Shown here: positions 1-10,374 of the stretch, one piece after another
Layout: every line of letters begins with the position of its first letter
Numbering within the stretch: the stretch's first letter is position 1
The notes under the pieces: generated by a model
Told to the model about the DNA's origin: nothing
Database searches by the model: none
Seen by the model: the letters and a program-made list of their open reading frames with translations, nothing else
NCBI GenBank assembly: GCA_904373265.1
Contig: CAJFEE010000019.1
Coordinates: 1-53,488 of the forward strand
Source: Candidatus Harrysmithiimonas galli
Lineage (GTDB): Bacteria > Bacillota > Bacilli > CAJFEE01
Direction of reading: 5' to 3'
DNA: 53,488 nt
Position numbers and translations under genes: made by a program

Positions 1-162
1 ATCGGTTTGTTTAATGGCAGCATTGGTGATGGTTAACCCTTCGATGGTAAAATCAAGAGCTTTTACATCAGAAATGGCTTCATCAAACGAAACCTCAACT
101 GTGGTAGCATTAATTGCCGTTATCGAAACTACATTTTTGTGGCGATGTGTTTTAAGAGCAGA
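1..162 (-). pseudogene. S-layer-type Ig-like repeat protein, 3' fragment running off the window
   Basis: Reading the minus strand leftwards gives an open frame containing VVSITAINATTVEVSFDEAI and then a stretch ending in EGLTITNAAIKQTD. This is the pattern of the Ig-like repeats found in many S-layer and surface proteins of Bacillales. The frame runs off the left edge. To its right it meets stop codons near 176-182 with no signal peptide, good start codon or ribosome binding site, so the N-terminal part is gone. I read this as the surviving tail of a truncated surface-protein gene. The family assignment rests on the repeat pattern alone; an alternative is a complete repeat domain expressed from a weak start such as a TTG near 172. 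Confidence 0.55.
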
Positions 163-179
163 TGGCCTCAATTGTTCTT

Positions 180-914
180 TTATGTTTCATTAAAAAAACT
201 GGTAAAATAATGTTGAATTGCTTGGTTGATTATTTCGTTAGTTGTTTGTTTATTATTTTTTTTAAAATATTCTATTGCCTCTAAAGAAAATTGGGATAAT
301 TCAATAATAATTTGTTTATTATCAGATTTATACTTATCAACCATATTAATTATATTTTTTAAACTTGATTCATTTTCTTTTAAAAATTTCAAAAAAATAA
401 ATAAATCTTTATCTGTATTTTCTTCATCTTTTGTAATTGAGGAAGAAGGATGTTTGGACGTTTGAGGTTAAAAAAATGATGGTGTATGGGAAAGTAAAGG
501 ATGAGATTGTATTTGTTTCCCATAATAAATATATGTTTTTTCGGTTTCAGACCAAATATAACCTTGATTTCTCATAAAAAGTCCCATCTCTCGAACGGAA
601 TGAAACCCCGTTGATTGTACAATCTGTTTTACATCTTTTTCTTTTTTTAATAGAGATAAGATTTTTTTGCATATGGTATTTTGTACACGAGGACGAACTC
701 GTGGAATCGGAAGAACGTCAGGAGAGGGAGCCATGTAGCATTGTTCCTGGCGATTCCAAATAAAATGATGTCTGCGCATATACATGTCTAACCCAGACTT
801 ACTTTTGTAGTTCAGTGCACGTGCAATTTCTTCACGTTTCTTGCCTTTTTTCATTTCTTCAATAATGTATTGTGTTTTTTTTGTATGTTTGACTTCAGGA
901 TAATGGGTTGGCAT
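180..914 (-). pseudogene. Two-repeat DNA-binding-like protein interrupted by an in-frame TAA
   Basis: The start at 914 has a good ribosome binding site (AAGGAG). The first 148 codons contain two similar units of about 50 residues. Each begins with a lysine-rich helix and ends in MRRHHFIWNRQEQCY (first) or MRNQGYIWSETEKTY (second), which looks like a duplicated helix-turn-helix-like unit. A TAA at 468-470 ends this part, but the same frame stays open for another 95 codons to 180. That part has a Pro/Ser/Thr-rich linker followed by a helical tail (LSQFSLEAIEYFKKNN, QAIQHYFTSFF). The unbroken frame and linker-like join suggest one original gene of about 244 codons hit by a nonsense mutation. I do not recognise the family; plasmid or phage DNA binding is inference. 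Confidence 0.5.
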
Positions 915-1023
915 ATCTTTCTCCTTTCAAGAAATTCTGGTCTTATACTTTTAGATCAGAAGTAAACGATATCGTTTTAGAAAACAATGGTTTTTCATTT
1001 TATCTAGATTTATAAGAAGACTC

Positions 1024-1043
1024 CCACCTCAGCGAAGAGGTGG
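1024..1043. repeat. Hairpin at the left end of an IS605-type element
   Basis: CCACCTC (1024-1030) and GAGGTGG (1037-1043) form a 7-bp stem with loop AGCGAA. It lies about 120 bases before the tnpB start. Subterminal hairpins of this kind mark the ends of IS200/IS605 elements, so this is a plausible left-end remnant. Confidence 0.45.
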
Positions 1044-1160
1044 TAAGATGAATTGCATTCGGTTCTACCAAGTGATTGATCAATATACCTCTTATTTTTT
1101 ATTATATATATTTTTAGTAAAATGAGTATGATAGTAGTAAAAAAGTGAGGTGAATATAAA

Positions 1161-2338
1161 ATGTATCTAACAGTGAAATATCTGTCAAAGGAAGAATATA
1201 AAGTATTGAAAGAGTTTAAGCCATGCAGCCAAAAATCTCTACAGTATAAGGACTTTACAATGTGTGTCAGTATTACTTTGAAAACAAAGAGTATCTAAAC
1301 CATGAGAACAATATGTGTTGCTAAAAAATAGTAAAAACTATAAGTTGTGACACGTCAATATAGGCACAGAAAATTTTCAAAGAAGTATACGGTGTACTCA
1401 AATCATTCTTTAGATTTATCCGAAAAAAGGTAATACAACTTTTCAGATATTCAGCCGCCTAAACATTTAAAGAAAGATGGTTTCGTAACGTGGGTGATTG
1501 GATTTGTGTATATAAAGAAAGCAAATTAATGATTCCATATTCTTGTCAATTTAAGAAAAACTACAAGCCAATACAATTTCCATGCCAACTATCCTTATGA
1601 ATAAAAAATTAAGGAAATCCAAATCACTCTTAAAGGATATGCTGTTTTTTTTTTTGAAATTCAGTACATATATCATGTATAGAAAGAACAAAGAAGATGA
1701 AATCCTAACTAAGCACTGGCTATCGATTTGGGAGTAAACAATTTGGTTGTTTGCGTATCTTCAGTAGATGGATCTTACATCATTACAGGCATAAACGAAA
1801 ATCAATCAACCAGTGGTTTAGCAAATGTAATGCGCAACTTCAATCTATTAAAGAGAAACAAGGGATGAAGAAATGTACAATCCATAAACAGAACATCTTG
1901 TATCGTAAACATAACAATTGAGTGAATGACGATGTACTGAAAACAGCTCATCATATTATCTATTATTGCTTTCATAACAATATTGGAGTGATTGTGATAG
2001 ATTACTTGAAAATGCTACAAAGCTCACCTAAGATGGGGAAACGAAATAACCCACATTGTCAACTTGTCATTAGGCAATATCGAGAAAAAACTGGAATACT
2101 TGTGTGAATTATATGGTATTCGTTTTATCAAGTAGGGAGAAAGTGATACAAGTAAATCCAGCTTTTTCGATTAAGATATCCTTCCAAGATATGATGCAGA
2201 CAATTTGGTAGATGATACGTTCACTGGGAAATGTATGAAACGCAGTCTATACCAATGAGTCGTGGTATCGTCAATGCAGGTGTAAATGGTGCATTGAATA
2301 TTGTGAGAAAAAGTAATGTTATGTCCGTATACAGATGA
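1161..2338 (+). pseudogene. tnpB: Decayed TnpB (IS200/IS605 OrfB) gene
   Basis: An ATG at 1161 after a GAGGTG site starts MYLTVKYLSKEEYKVLKEF, but the frame breaks within about 45 codons. Later pieces in several frames match the TnpB order: LAIDLGVNNLVVCVSS near 1722 (the RuvC-like first Asp motif), then DDVLKTAHHIIYYC...VIVIDYLKM near 1925, EYLCELYGIRF near 2093, then GVNGALNIVRKSNV near 2280, which corresponds to the end of the nuclease domain. Multiple frameshifts and stops separate them. TnpB is the RNA-guided nuclease of IS605-family transposons; this copy cannot make protein. No TnpA is visible, so it would have been a TnpB-only element. Confidence 0.8.
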
Positions 2339-2560
2339 TATGCTAGAAGCAAAGTGGATACACCACTGTAAGAATAAGGATTGCATAACAATCAAACTTC
2401 TTAAATGGGTTGATAGAACCTTAGAATCCTTCATTTCAAATTTTCGATAGAAAATTCAGTGGAGGTCATTTGCACTGAGCATATTTTCATGGAAGTCATG
2501 GGATTTTTTAAAAATCGATTGGATTGAAAGCACTCATGTTTTGAAAAAATATGCATTTTG

Positions 2561-3430
2561 CTAAGAATTTAATAGATTGACTGTTCGATTTAGCTGCTTC
2601 ATTGTAGTGTGCACATAACAGGATGTAGTTTTTAGATCGGAATGACCAAGTAAACGTTGAATTTCAACGATGTTGGCGCCTTTTGCCAATAAAGTACTGG
2701 CAAAAGTGTGACGTAAAATATGTGCGCTAATGGTTTTTTCCCATTTTAGTTCTTTTGCGGTTTCCTTTAATACTCGATTCACATATTGTGTAGAAACTCT
2801 GCCAGTTTTTTGGGTTGCAAAAAAATAATCGGATTCTTGAATACATTTACGTTCCGTACTTGCGTATTGCTTCAGTTCCTGATATAAATCCCTACTCATT
2901 GGAATGATACGGTCTTTATTTCCTTTTCCTTCGCGGACTTTGATTTGTCGGTGCTTAAAGCTGACATCATAGGTTTTTAAATTGACACATTCCGAGATCC
3001 GCAGACCAGTATGTAGTAGTGTAAAGGCAATAATTTGAATAATCGGATAGCGAATGGTTTTAAGAAGCTGAATTTGTTCATTTGTACTTAAATATTCCCG
3101 TTCTTTGCGGTTTACTTTTATCGGTTCTAAGTCGTAGGCAATATTTTGTGGTATGTATTTTTTCTTGTGACAGAAACGATAAAAAGATTTAATGCTATGT
3201 AGGTTTCGAGCTCGTGTACTTGTTGATAGTCCACATTCTTTCCGATACAGGATATATGCTTCTAAATCTTCTGTTAAGATTTCTTCTAAATAAACCGTAC
3301 AATTTAATGTTTTTTCCAGAAACATATGCAGATTTTTTAAATCTTTTTCATATCCGCTCATGGTTTCTTTACTTTTGTCTGTCTGCATTAAGTATAGTTT
3401 GAATTTTTCAACGGCATCAATAAATTGCAT
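2561..3430 (-). CDS. Tyrosine recombinase / integrase
   Basis: The 289-residue protein has an N-terminal SAM-like core-binding domain (about 1-95) and a C-terminal catalytic domain. The catalytic set is complete: R144 (TGLRISE), K169 (GKGNKD), H237 and R240 (HILRHTFA), H263 (LLGHSDLKTT) and nucleophile Y272 (CYVHTT). It cuts and rejoins DNA through a phosphotyrosine and would serve integration, excision or resolution of a mobile element. The start has a GAGGTGA site upstream. The size is that of XerC/XerD-like and TnpI-like resolvases rather than of large phage integrases. It sits alone on the minus strand among decayed mobile DNA, so its cognate element is not obvious. It is intact and probably active. 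Confidence 0.9.
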   Translation of the reverse strand: MQFIDAVEKFKLYLMQTDKSKETMSGYEKDLKNLHMFLEKTLNCTVYLEEILTEDLEAYILYRKECGLSTSTRARNLHSIKSFYRFCHKKKYIPQNIAYDLEPIKVNRKEREYLSTNEQIQLLKTIRYPIIQIIAFTLLHTGLRISECVNLKTYDVSFKHRQIKVREGKGNKDRIIPMSRDLYQELKQYASTERKCIQESDYFFATQKTGRVSTQYVNRVLKETAKELKWEKTISAHILRHTFASTLLAKGANIVEIQRLLGHSDLKTTSCYVHTTMKQLNRTVNLLNS

Positions 3431-4322
3431 AAGTCACCTCAGTTTATCTCTTTATAATGTCATGAAATATTATCATGATTTCAATTAAGTATATGATTTA
3501 AAGAAGAATCTTGTCTATGTGTAAGTGAGGGAATATATACATTATATCCAAAAAGTGCATGAGATTTTCCAAATGGGACTGCATTTGTCAATGATCTTTT
3601 TCATAGCTCCTTATGTTTCACATTCCAAAATAAAAATAACTTTTTTCTATGGTTTTATCAAGCATAAAAATATGAAATGACCAGGTACATAAGTTCAGAT
3701 CTAAGAGTGAAGGCAAACGAACTTAAGCATTTTATTTTTTGGGAATACTTGGTTATTATTTTTGAAATAGGTTGTACTTGACTTTTTCTTAAAATTTATG
3801 CGAGAACTGTTTTTGCAAAACAAATTCATTTTGTATTATGTGGCTTGTCTTGTCTAGGTGGCAAGTTTTTTCAATCCATTGAAACAAAGATAAGAAGCAT
3901 TGACTGTAATGAAGAATTTTTTTCAGATCTTGTAGGATTGTCCAGTGCATACTGTACTTTTCTTTTGTGTTTGTAAGATATGGTAACGATTTTTCTCTAC
4001 TGAGAATATATTTTCTTTATTTCGAAATCATGGCGTAAATGTTTTTTCTTTTCTCTATATCTCTCTCAAATGTACGAATTGGGTTCACTTCGTATGATTT
4101 TTACTTTCTGTACATTAAAATAAGAAAGGGCAGTTTGCGTATCTTCTGGTTTGATTTGGCTTTGTACTGGCTGGAAATCGCTTTCTTTCGTTGTATGCCT
4201 TAGAGATGATCATTCGGATAGATGGATGCATTGTGGCATGAACTATAGACATATTCATGCTTGCAAAAGCAACTTTTCTTTTACTTTCTCAAGATATGGC
4301 AATACAGGCAATATTTGATTTC
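3431..4322. other. Gene-free accessory stretch
   Basis: No convincing gene is visible in about 890 bases. A short minus-strand frame near 4080-4200 (QPVQSQIKPEDTQTALSYF) has coding-like composition but stops on both sides and no start; it may be a remnant. Confidence 0.4.
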
Positions 4323-4571
4323 TCAACAGGGAGAAAGTTGAGAATTGTAGGAAGTATAAGCAGTATCAACCATCATAGCAATGGGTTCTCCAACATGTGT
4401 CATAATCTTTTCATCTAAAGGTCTAAAGCAAATGACCATCTGGGCATTCTCAAGTATAACAATCGAATCCAATACGAATCCTTTTTTATCAGCTTGTGTG
4501 ACACAATGGATGGAAGTAAAAGTATGCAGAATCCTTTTGTAAAAAGTGTAGTGTCCGAAATAGTACTTCAT
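4323..4571 (-). CDS. Small hypothetical protein
   Basis: An 82-residue frame beginning MKYYFGHYTFYKRILHTF. It has no signal peptide, membrane helix or recognised motif. The start is preceded only by AATAAGAAAT, a weak ribosome binding site. It lies downstream of, and on the same strand as, the YiiX-like gene but beyond that gene's terminator, so it would need its own promoter. The product may be a remnant of a longer gene. I do not recognise it and I am unsure it is expressed. Confidence 0.3.
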   Translation of the reverse strand: MKYYFGHYTFYKRILHTFTSIHCVTQADKKGFVLDSIVILENAQMVICFRPLDEKIMTHVGEPIAMMVDTAYTSYNSQLSPC

Positions 4572-4602
4572 AATTTCTTATTCATATATCGCAAATACAA
4601 AA

Positions 4603-4646
4603 AGACTAAAGACAATTCCAAATCCTTTTGGAGTTGTCTTTAGTCT
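4603..4646 (-). terminator. Rho-independent terminator of the YiiX-like gene
   Basis: A 13-bp perfect stem (AGACTAAAGACAA at 4603-4615 and its complement at 4634-4646) extends into an inner CCAAA/TTTGG stem. On the minus strand it is followed by a T-rich run, just downstream of the 4698-5615 gene. Confidence 0.8.
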
Positions 4647-4697
4647 GAAACCAAGTGCATTAGCCTGGATTTAACATATTTTATTTCTTTATGATTT

Positions 4698-5615
4698 TTA
4701 TGGAATCCATTTGATTTTTGTTTTGGCAATTTGTTTTAAATTCGGGCAATTTTTCAGGAGGTCAACAGGTGTAACAAATAAGGCATCAATTGGTATGTTC
4801 ATTTCAATTTTTTCCAGCAAGGTTTCGATTTTTTTAAAAAAGTCTTTAGCTTTTTGAAAGGTTGGATGCCAGCTATTTAATTGAAGAAAATCGTTGTCTT
4901 CTATATCTTGTAAAGCAGAGTATAATTGCTCTGCGAGAAGTTCGTCTGTTTCTTGTATGGTTTCATTTAAATATTGATTTGCTTCAAATTTTTGATTATC
5001 GTGGTTCTTTAAAAGATTTAAGTGATCAACAATGCGAAATTCTCCTACATCCGCAGTTTTATTTTGAAGCAATCCGTTTTGAATTTTTAAGTGATAATCT
5101 TGACCACAATCTTCGTAAATTTGATACACAAGCTGTGAACAAACAAGGAAGTATGTCTCCTCAGGATGCAGTTTATAGTTAATGAGCACATCAAGTTCTT
5201 TACAAACCTTTGTTAAAATCAGATCTGTAATTTTTTGTAACTTTTTCGTTGGACGAATCCCTTTATAGATTAAAAGACCAGCGAGAAAAAATAGAGAGGG
5301 CATATCATAGATGGTTTTCGCATCGACGTATTTTTTTGCGGCTTGATAAAGTGGCTCAGTTGGCTTTTCTGGTGTTCGGCGTAAAATATATACGGTGCGT
5401 TGCTTTGCATCATCCGTAAGTGTAAAGCGATTGACACCGATTCCACTTAATCCCATTTCAACTAAAGCTTCCGGCAGATAAAGCATCGCTGCATGACTGA
5501 CGTTAGAGTGTGTAAGAAATGCAATGCTTTTACTAATCCAGTCATTTTCTGCTTCAAAAATAAAGACATCTCCAATTTGAATATTTTGTTGTAAATCTTT
5601 TTTTATACACATCAT
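4698..5615 (-). CDS. YiiX/YebB-like NlpC/P60-superfamily cysteine hydrolase
   Basis: The 305-residue protein starts with GDVFIFEAEN (about 15-24), then THSNVSHAAML with H41, and later FLVCSQLVYQIYED with C159. This spacing is that of the permuted papain-like (YiiX/YebB, poxvirus G6R-like) family, in which the His precedes the Cys. Members are thought to hydrolyse amide or thioester bonds in lipids or proteins; the substrate here is unknown. No signal peptide is present, so it probably acts in the cytoplasm or at the membrane through the hydrophobic segment around 108-118. The C-terminal 110 residues are helical and unassigned. AGGAGG lies before a double ATG (5615 or 5612). It is monocistronic with its own terminator. 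Confidence 0.7.
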   Translation of the reverse strand: MMCIKKDLQQNIQIGDVFIFEAENDWISKSIAFLTHSNVSHAAMLYLPEALVEMGLSGIGVNRFTLTDDAKQRTVYILRRTPEKPTEPLYQAAKKYVDAKTIYDMPSLFFLAGLLIYKGIRPTKKLQKITDLILTKVCKELDVLINYKLHPEETYFLVCSQLVYQIYEDCGQDYHLKIQNGLLQNKTADVGEFRIVDHLNLLKNHDNQKFEANQYLNETIQETDELLAEQLYSALQDIEDNDFLQLNSWHPTFQKAKDFFKKIETLLEKIEMNIPIDALFVTPVDLLKNCPNLKQIAKTKIKWIP

Positions 5616-7188
5616 AATTCCTCCTTACATTATATATAGTCATAGCCATGTTTTACCTTTTCTGAAGGTTTGGGCTATATTGGTCTAGATAGGGTAAGTT
5701 GGTTCACTTCTTCTCTGTCGACCGCTGGATGTTTTTTGATTCTAACTAACAGTTTCTTTGTTTACTTGTTGATCTGTTAGCTCCTACATAATGGTTCATT
5801 TAAAACGAGAGTACAATCTTAGAAAGTGCTTGTAATTCTAAAAGGGTATCCAATATTTTTAAAAGAAGTGAACATTGTAATCTACGAAGCTTTGCTTATT
5901 TATGTTATCAATCTGCTATGTATATATTTTTACAGAAAAAGTCTAAGTTTTAGAAAAAAGAAAACGGATAAGGTAAGTACTTATACGATTGAAGTTGTTT
6001 ACATCTAATTATAGGATTACAGTCTTACTTAGACCCCATAATAAAATGGAACCAAAAGAGTAAAAGGGTGCATAAAACTGAAAACTTCTATTCCTACAAC
6101 TGGAGAATTGATTTATCTTTACATAATTAGCATTTGTTTACGCCCATGCTTATAACATTTCCCAATGTACCTACGAAGTTTTTTTGCAACTTTAACAAAG
6201 CTGATAATTTTTTATTCAAGTTTCTAAAGAATTTTACAGTAAAGTTGCTGAAACTGAAACATATTATCAAATATTCAGGAATGATTTCTAAAATTAAAGC
6301 GGAAATGAAAACAACTATGGATGAAATCAATTCACCAGTCCTTTTCTATTAACGAACATACCGATTGCATAGGTTGCTCAAATTCTTACAGAAATTGATG
6401 ATTTCAGCTGTTTTGCTGCTTTTTGCTACATACTCACTGATCTATGAATTTTCACCATTTATCTATTTATCTGGTTTGTATTCGGTATGGAAAAACTATA
6501 GCCTAAGGATTTATTTTATATCATAAATATATCAGCCATTGTAATTGTATATTTTTTGTATATCTTGCAAAAAACGAGCGGAAGATAACCATTATAATGT
6601 CACATATCTTATATGCCAAAGAAAGTTGTAAGATTGTTTAATGATTTGAAAAGTCAAATCAACTTTATATAAAAGTAGCTAAGACTTTTAAAAATAAAAC
6701 TCTCCTTTTTTAAACATTTGAAAATCCGTCCGGCTTGTTATATTTTTTGATTTATTAAAAATATTTTGGATCTAATTTTTCATCCCTCGTTTTTAATGGA
6801 CATCATTGAATTCTACAATTTTATTATACCCCTAATCATCATTATTAACAAAATATTTATATAAAATTTATAATGGTGCATATAACTTTCAAAATCCAAA
6901 GCAATCTCCAATTAACTATATTTAAATATTATTATTTCTTTCTGGTGTATAAAAATTCTTTATTTGGAAGGGATTTACATGTGAATAAATTGTGATCTCC
7001 TAGATAAAATATTTTTTTAAAATATTATTTACCCCTTTTTTTTCTACATGAGTTGTTATAGAATAAAGGTGTCTAGGAAATAGAAATTGGTAGATTGTGT
7101 GACCAATTTATAGATCTTAGAATAATTGGGGATGGGAATCTTGTAAACTGCAAACCAATATATCTTACTTAAAGGAGAGGAATCATCT
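5616..7188. other. Long AT-rich stretch without a clear gene
   Basis: About 1.57 kb. Short frames near 5826-6008 (one hydrophobic segment) and 6127-6352 have no good ribosome binding sites and look incidental or decayed. The last 300 bases appear to be the leader of the 933-residue surface protein gene. Confidence 0.5.
6845..6874 (+). promoter_or_regulatory. Candidate SigA promoter for the surface-protein gene
   Basis: TTAACA (6845-6850) and TATAAT (6869-6874) are 18 bases apart. This would give a leader of about 300 bases before 7189. Long leaders are common for abundant surface proteins, but the surrounding AT-richness makes a chance match quite possible. Confidence 0.35.
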
Positions 7189-9990
7189 ATGAAAAACAAA
7201 AAATTTGCAGCAGCGACGATTTCCGCAGCTTTGGTTGCTTCCGTTGTTGCGCCGATTGCGGCAGATGCAGCAACAGGAAGTGCAACAACTAAAACAAATA
7301 TTAAAGATGTACGACTTTATAGTGCAACAAAAGCGAAAGTGTACTATAGTCAAAATGGAAAAACAGTCTATAAAGATATTGAATTAAATGTACCAGTTAA
7401 GCATTTGGCAACTTATGCAGTGATTCCATGGGAAGGAAAAAATATTCGTTGGAATTTTAATGAACGGGTACAATTGCCACAGCAAAAATCTTATGCGAAA
7501 TATATTGCGTTGGCAAAGTCTGCAGTTGTAGCACAAGATGTAACAACAGCAGAATCTAATTTGTCCATTGCAAAGCAACATTTAAACAATATGGATCCGG
7601 CACATTTTTCTGCAAGTACATTGGAAAATTATCGGTCTAGTGTAGCAGAAGTAGAAAAGCAAATTGAAGAAATGAAACAGCCGGCAGAACCGGAAGAACC
7701 GACAACACCAGAAGACCCAACAACACCGGAAGAACCGACAACACCAGAAGAACCAACAACACCAGCAACACCAAGTGTTACATCAGTAACGGTTGCAAAT
7801 GGTGCGCAGTTGTTGGTCACATTTAGTCATGCTGTAGATGAAAAAAGTTTGTCTGCTTCTTCTTTTGCGCTGTCTGATGGAAAAACAGCAACAGTTGAAT
7901 TGCAGCCTGATCAAAAAACAGTCCTTTTAACATTATCATCTGCTTATTCAAATGCAACGGCACATACAGTAGCAGTAACTGTGCAAAATGTGAAAGTAGC
8001 AGGTACTGTGGATACGTATTTCCCAGTATTCACACAAGTTGTAACTGTATCTGATCAAGTTAAAGCGGAAATTTCTCAGGTTCAAGCTGTAACAAATGGA
8101 GACACTGTATCGCAAATTGATGTGATCTTCTCTGAGCCGGTTCAAAATGGAGCTATTTATAAAGTAAACGGTGCTGCGGCAACCTTAAAACAGTTAAGTG
8201 CAGATGGTATGAAGGCGACATTAACTGTGTCTTCTGCTTTAAAAGTTGGTGAGACGCATACAGTTGAAGCGATTAACTTAACAGATAAAGCTGGTAATGT
8301 AAATGCAGTTGCCGCAAAAACCTTTACGGTTGTAAAAGATGCAACAGCACCGGTTGTTACTTCAGTTGAAGCGATAAGCGATACAAAGTTATTGGTTACG
8401 TTTAATAAAGAAATGAAAGCCAGTACAGTGACAACACTTGATGTTAGAAATGATGCTTTGAACCAAGTTGCTGTAGATGATGTAAAGCCACTTGCTGATG
8501 ATAAAAGTGGAACGAAATTTGTTGTGACATTGAACCGTTCTGCAGCAAGCAGTTTATTTACTTCGACAAAACAGTCACATCAATTAACTGTTTTATTTGC
8601 TGCGGATACTATGGAAGACTACTTGGGTAATCGATTGGAAAGTGTTACAAGAAATGTTTTACTTGTAAAGGATGAAACAAAACCAGAAATTACCGAAGTT
8701 TCTTACAAAAAAAATGTGCAAGGTGAAGTTGTTTCAATTCAGTTCCACTTTAGTGAAGGCATTGCAGCAAAAAGTCTATCTTTCCCAACTGAGCTTGTAA
8801 ATGAAAATGGTGTGTTGCTTCAGTCAGCCGATGTATTCGGTAATATTTCGGCAGTTTCTGTACAAGAGGGTGCAACGTCTGTTGAATTCATGTTGCCTAC
8901 AGCGAAAAAAGTATCTGGGAAATATTCATTGAGTCTTGCTGCAGGTTATGTAACAGATACATCTTTGGCATTAAATGCTTCCAACCCTTATGCGACCATT
9001 TTGGATTTTGGAGCAGAGACAGTCTCAGGTGACTATACTATTCAAGCAGGGGATGTTACAACCACTTACAAAGGGAATGATACTGTGATTACAGTGAATT
9101 TCCCAGAAGCAGTAAAAGGCGGACTTGTAGCAGGTTCTGCAACGGATGTGTCACGCTATACTTTAAATGGTAAAGCGTTGCCAGAAGGTACAACAATTAC
9201 TTTAGATGCCACGCAAAAGAAAGCGACGATTACTTTGCCATCCCAATCCATTGAAAAAGCAGATACAGCTGCAATCTTTACAATTAATGGTGTGCAGACA
9301 TTAACTGGAAAAGTGAACCAGTCCTTTACCAAAACGATAGAAGTAAAGGATAATATGGACCCTGTACTTTTATCTGCAAAAGTATTAGACAATACGACCA
9401 TTGAACTGACATTTAATGAAGATATGGTTCAATTGTCTGGTACAGCAAATGTCGGTGATGAGTTTAAAATTTTACAAGGCACAACCGCACTTAGCTTGGC
9501 AGATACAGAGCTTGTTGCTTCTTCTATTGCTGGATATCCGAAAAAGGTTAAATTGAGCATCGCACAAGGTGCGAATACACCAGGAACTCCTGCAACTAGC
9601 CTTTCAGTACCAACAGATATGGCGGATGAAAACAGCAATGGTCATACAGTTCCAACCATTAGTGGTACATTTACAGGAAGCAGTGATGAAAAATTGGTTC
9701 TTGTAAAATCCTCTACTGGATGGACCATTTCTGGCGAGGAGCAAACAGTGCTAGAGGATAAAATCACATATAAAGGTATGACAATTGATGTTTCTGGATG
9801 TACAGATGTAGTAGAAACTGATGAATTCTCTTATTCATTAACTGCAGCTGTTGCACCAACTTATGCAACCACTTTGGATTTGACCAAAGTACTAACCATT
9901 GAAACGGTACGTCCTTCTTCTACAGTAGATATCAAAGATATTTCTGGAAATCAGATGAAGTCTGGCGTGAAAATTGAAGTTGTAAAATAA
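7189..9990 (+). CDS. Secreted S-layer-like protein with Ig-like repeats
   Basis: The 933-residue protein starts with an AAAGGAG site and a Sec signal peptide (MKNKKFAAATISAALVAS, likely cut after IAADA). Residues about 30-165 form a helical N-terminal region. A Pro/Glu/Thr linker of repeated EEPTTP units covers about 165-195. Then several Ig-like domains follow, each with the pattern V.S(V/A)...LLVTF...(A/M) such as SVEAISDTKLLVTFNKEM and AKVLDNTTIELTFNEDM. I see no SLH domain, LPXTG motif or membrane anchor, so wall attachment must be by the N-terminal region or by self-assembly. It is monocistronic with a terminator. A structural surface-layer role is inference; an adhesin or secreted matrix protein is also possible. 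Confidence 0.75.
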   Translation: MKNKKFAAATISAALVASVVAPIAADAATGSATTKTNIKDVRLYSATKAKVYYSQNGKTVYKDIELNVPVKHLATYAVIPWEGKNIRWNFNERVQLPQQKSYAKYIALAKSAVVAQDVTTAESNLSIAKQHLNNMDPAHFSASTLENYRSSVAEVEKQIEEMKQPAEPEEPTTPEDPTTPEEPTTPEEPTTPATPSVTSVTVANGAQLLVTFSHAVDEKSLSASSFALSDGKTATVELQPDQKTVLLTLSSAYSNATAHTVAVTVQNVKVAGTVDTYFPVFTQVVTVSDQVKAEISQVQAVTNGDTVSQIDVIFSEPVQNGAIYKVNGAAATLKQLSADGMKATLTVSSALKVGETHTVEAINLTDKAGNVNAVAAKTFTVVKDATAPVVTSVEAISDTKLLVTFNKEMKASTVTTLDVRNDALNQVAVDDVKPLADDKSGTKFVVTLNRSAASSLFTSTKQSHQLTVLFAADTMEDYLGNRLESVTRNVLLVKDETKPEITEVSYKKNVQGEVVSIQFHFSEGIAAKSLSFPTELVNENGVLLQSADVFGNISAVSVQEGATSVEFMLPTAKKVSGKYSLSLAAGYVTDTSLALNASNPYATILDFGAETVSGDYTIQAGDVTTTYKGNDTVITVNFPEAVKGGLVAGSATDVSRYTLNGKALPEGTTITLDATQKKATITLPSQSIEKADTAAIFTINGVQTLTGKVNQSFTKTIEVKDNMDPVLLSAKVLDNTTIELTFNEDMVQLSGTANVGDEFKILQGTTALSLADTELVASSIAGYPKKVKLSIAQGANTPGTPATSLSVPTDMADENSNGHTVPTISGTFTGSSDEKLVLVKSSTGWTISGEEQTVLEDKITYKGMTIDVSGCTDVVETDEFSYSLTAAVAPTYATTLDLTKVLTIETVRPSSTVDIKDISGNQMKSGVKIEVVK

Positions 9991-10005
9991 TTTGTGGATT
10001 GCTCA

Positions 10006-10055
10006 AAAAGGCAAGACATTCTTTCTCAATCAAGAGGCGGGATGGCTTGCCTTTT
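10006..10055 (+). terminator. Terminator of the surface-protein gene
   Basis: AAAAGGCAAG (10006-10015) pairs with CTTGCCTTTT (10046-10055), about 16 bases after the stop codon. Confidence 0.75.
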
Positions 10056-10374
10056 AAAATGTAATCAGGTATTTGATTTAAAAACACATTGCTTTGAAAA
10101 AAACAAGATCAATGTTTGGTGTTGTCTAAAGTTGATAGACAAACAAGATTGTATGTAAAAAATATAATCCCATCTATAGTTCAACGGATCGTATCTTTAG
10201 TGGTTTTAAATTTATCCGTAAATCATGCCTTTTGAAAAAAACATGTCTGTTGCTGATCTGTCAGATTGAAAGGGAAGAAATTCCATAATATTTTCCTTTC
10301 ATTCAAAAAAAATCCTTCATTATCAAAAAAATCCTGTACAATGTATATAAAAAGATGAAATAAGGAGTGAAACT

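Noticed and set aside
226-465. Plus-strand open frame of 79 codons
   Set aside because: It lies opposite the second half of the stop-interrupted minus-strand gene and has no ribosome binding site; its composition is the mirror of that gene.
7629-7820. Minus-strand frame with repeated SSGVVG units
   Set aside because: It is the antisense reading of the EEPTTP linker repeats of the surface protein.
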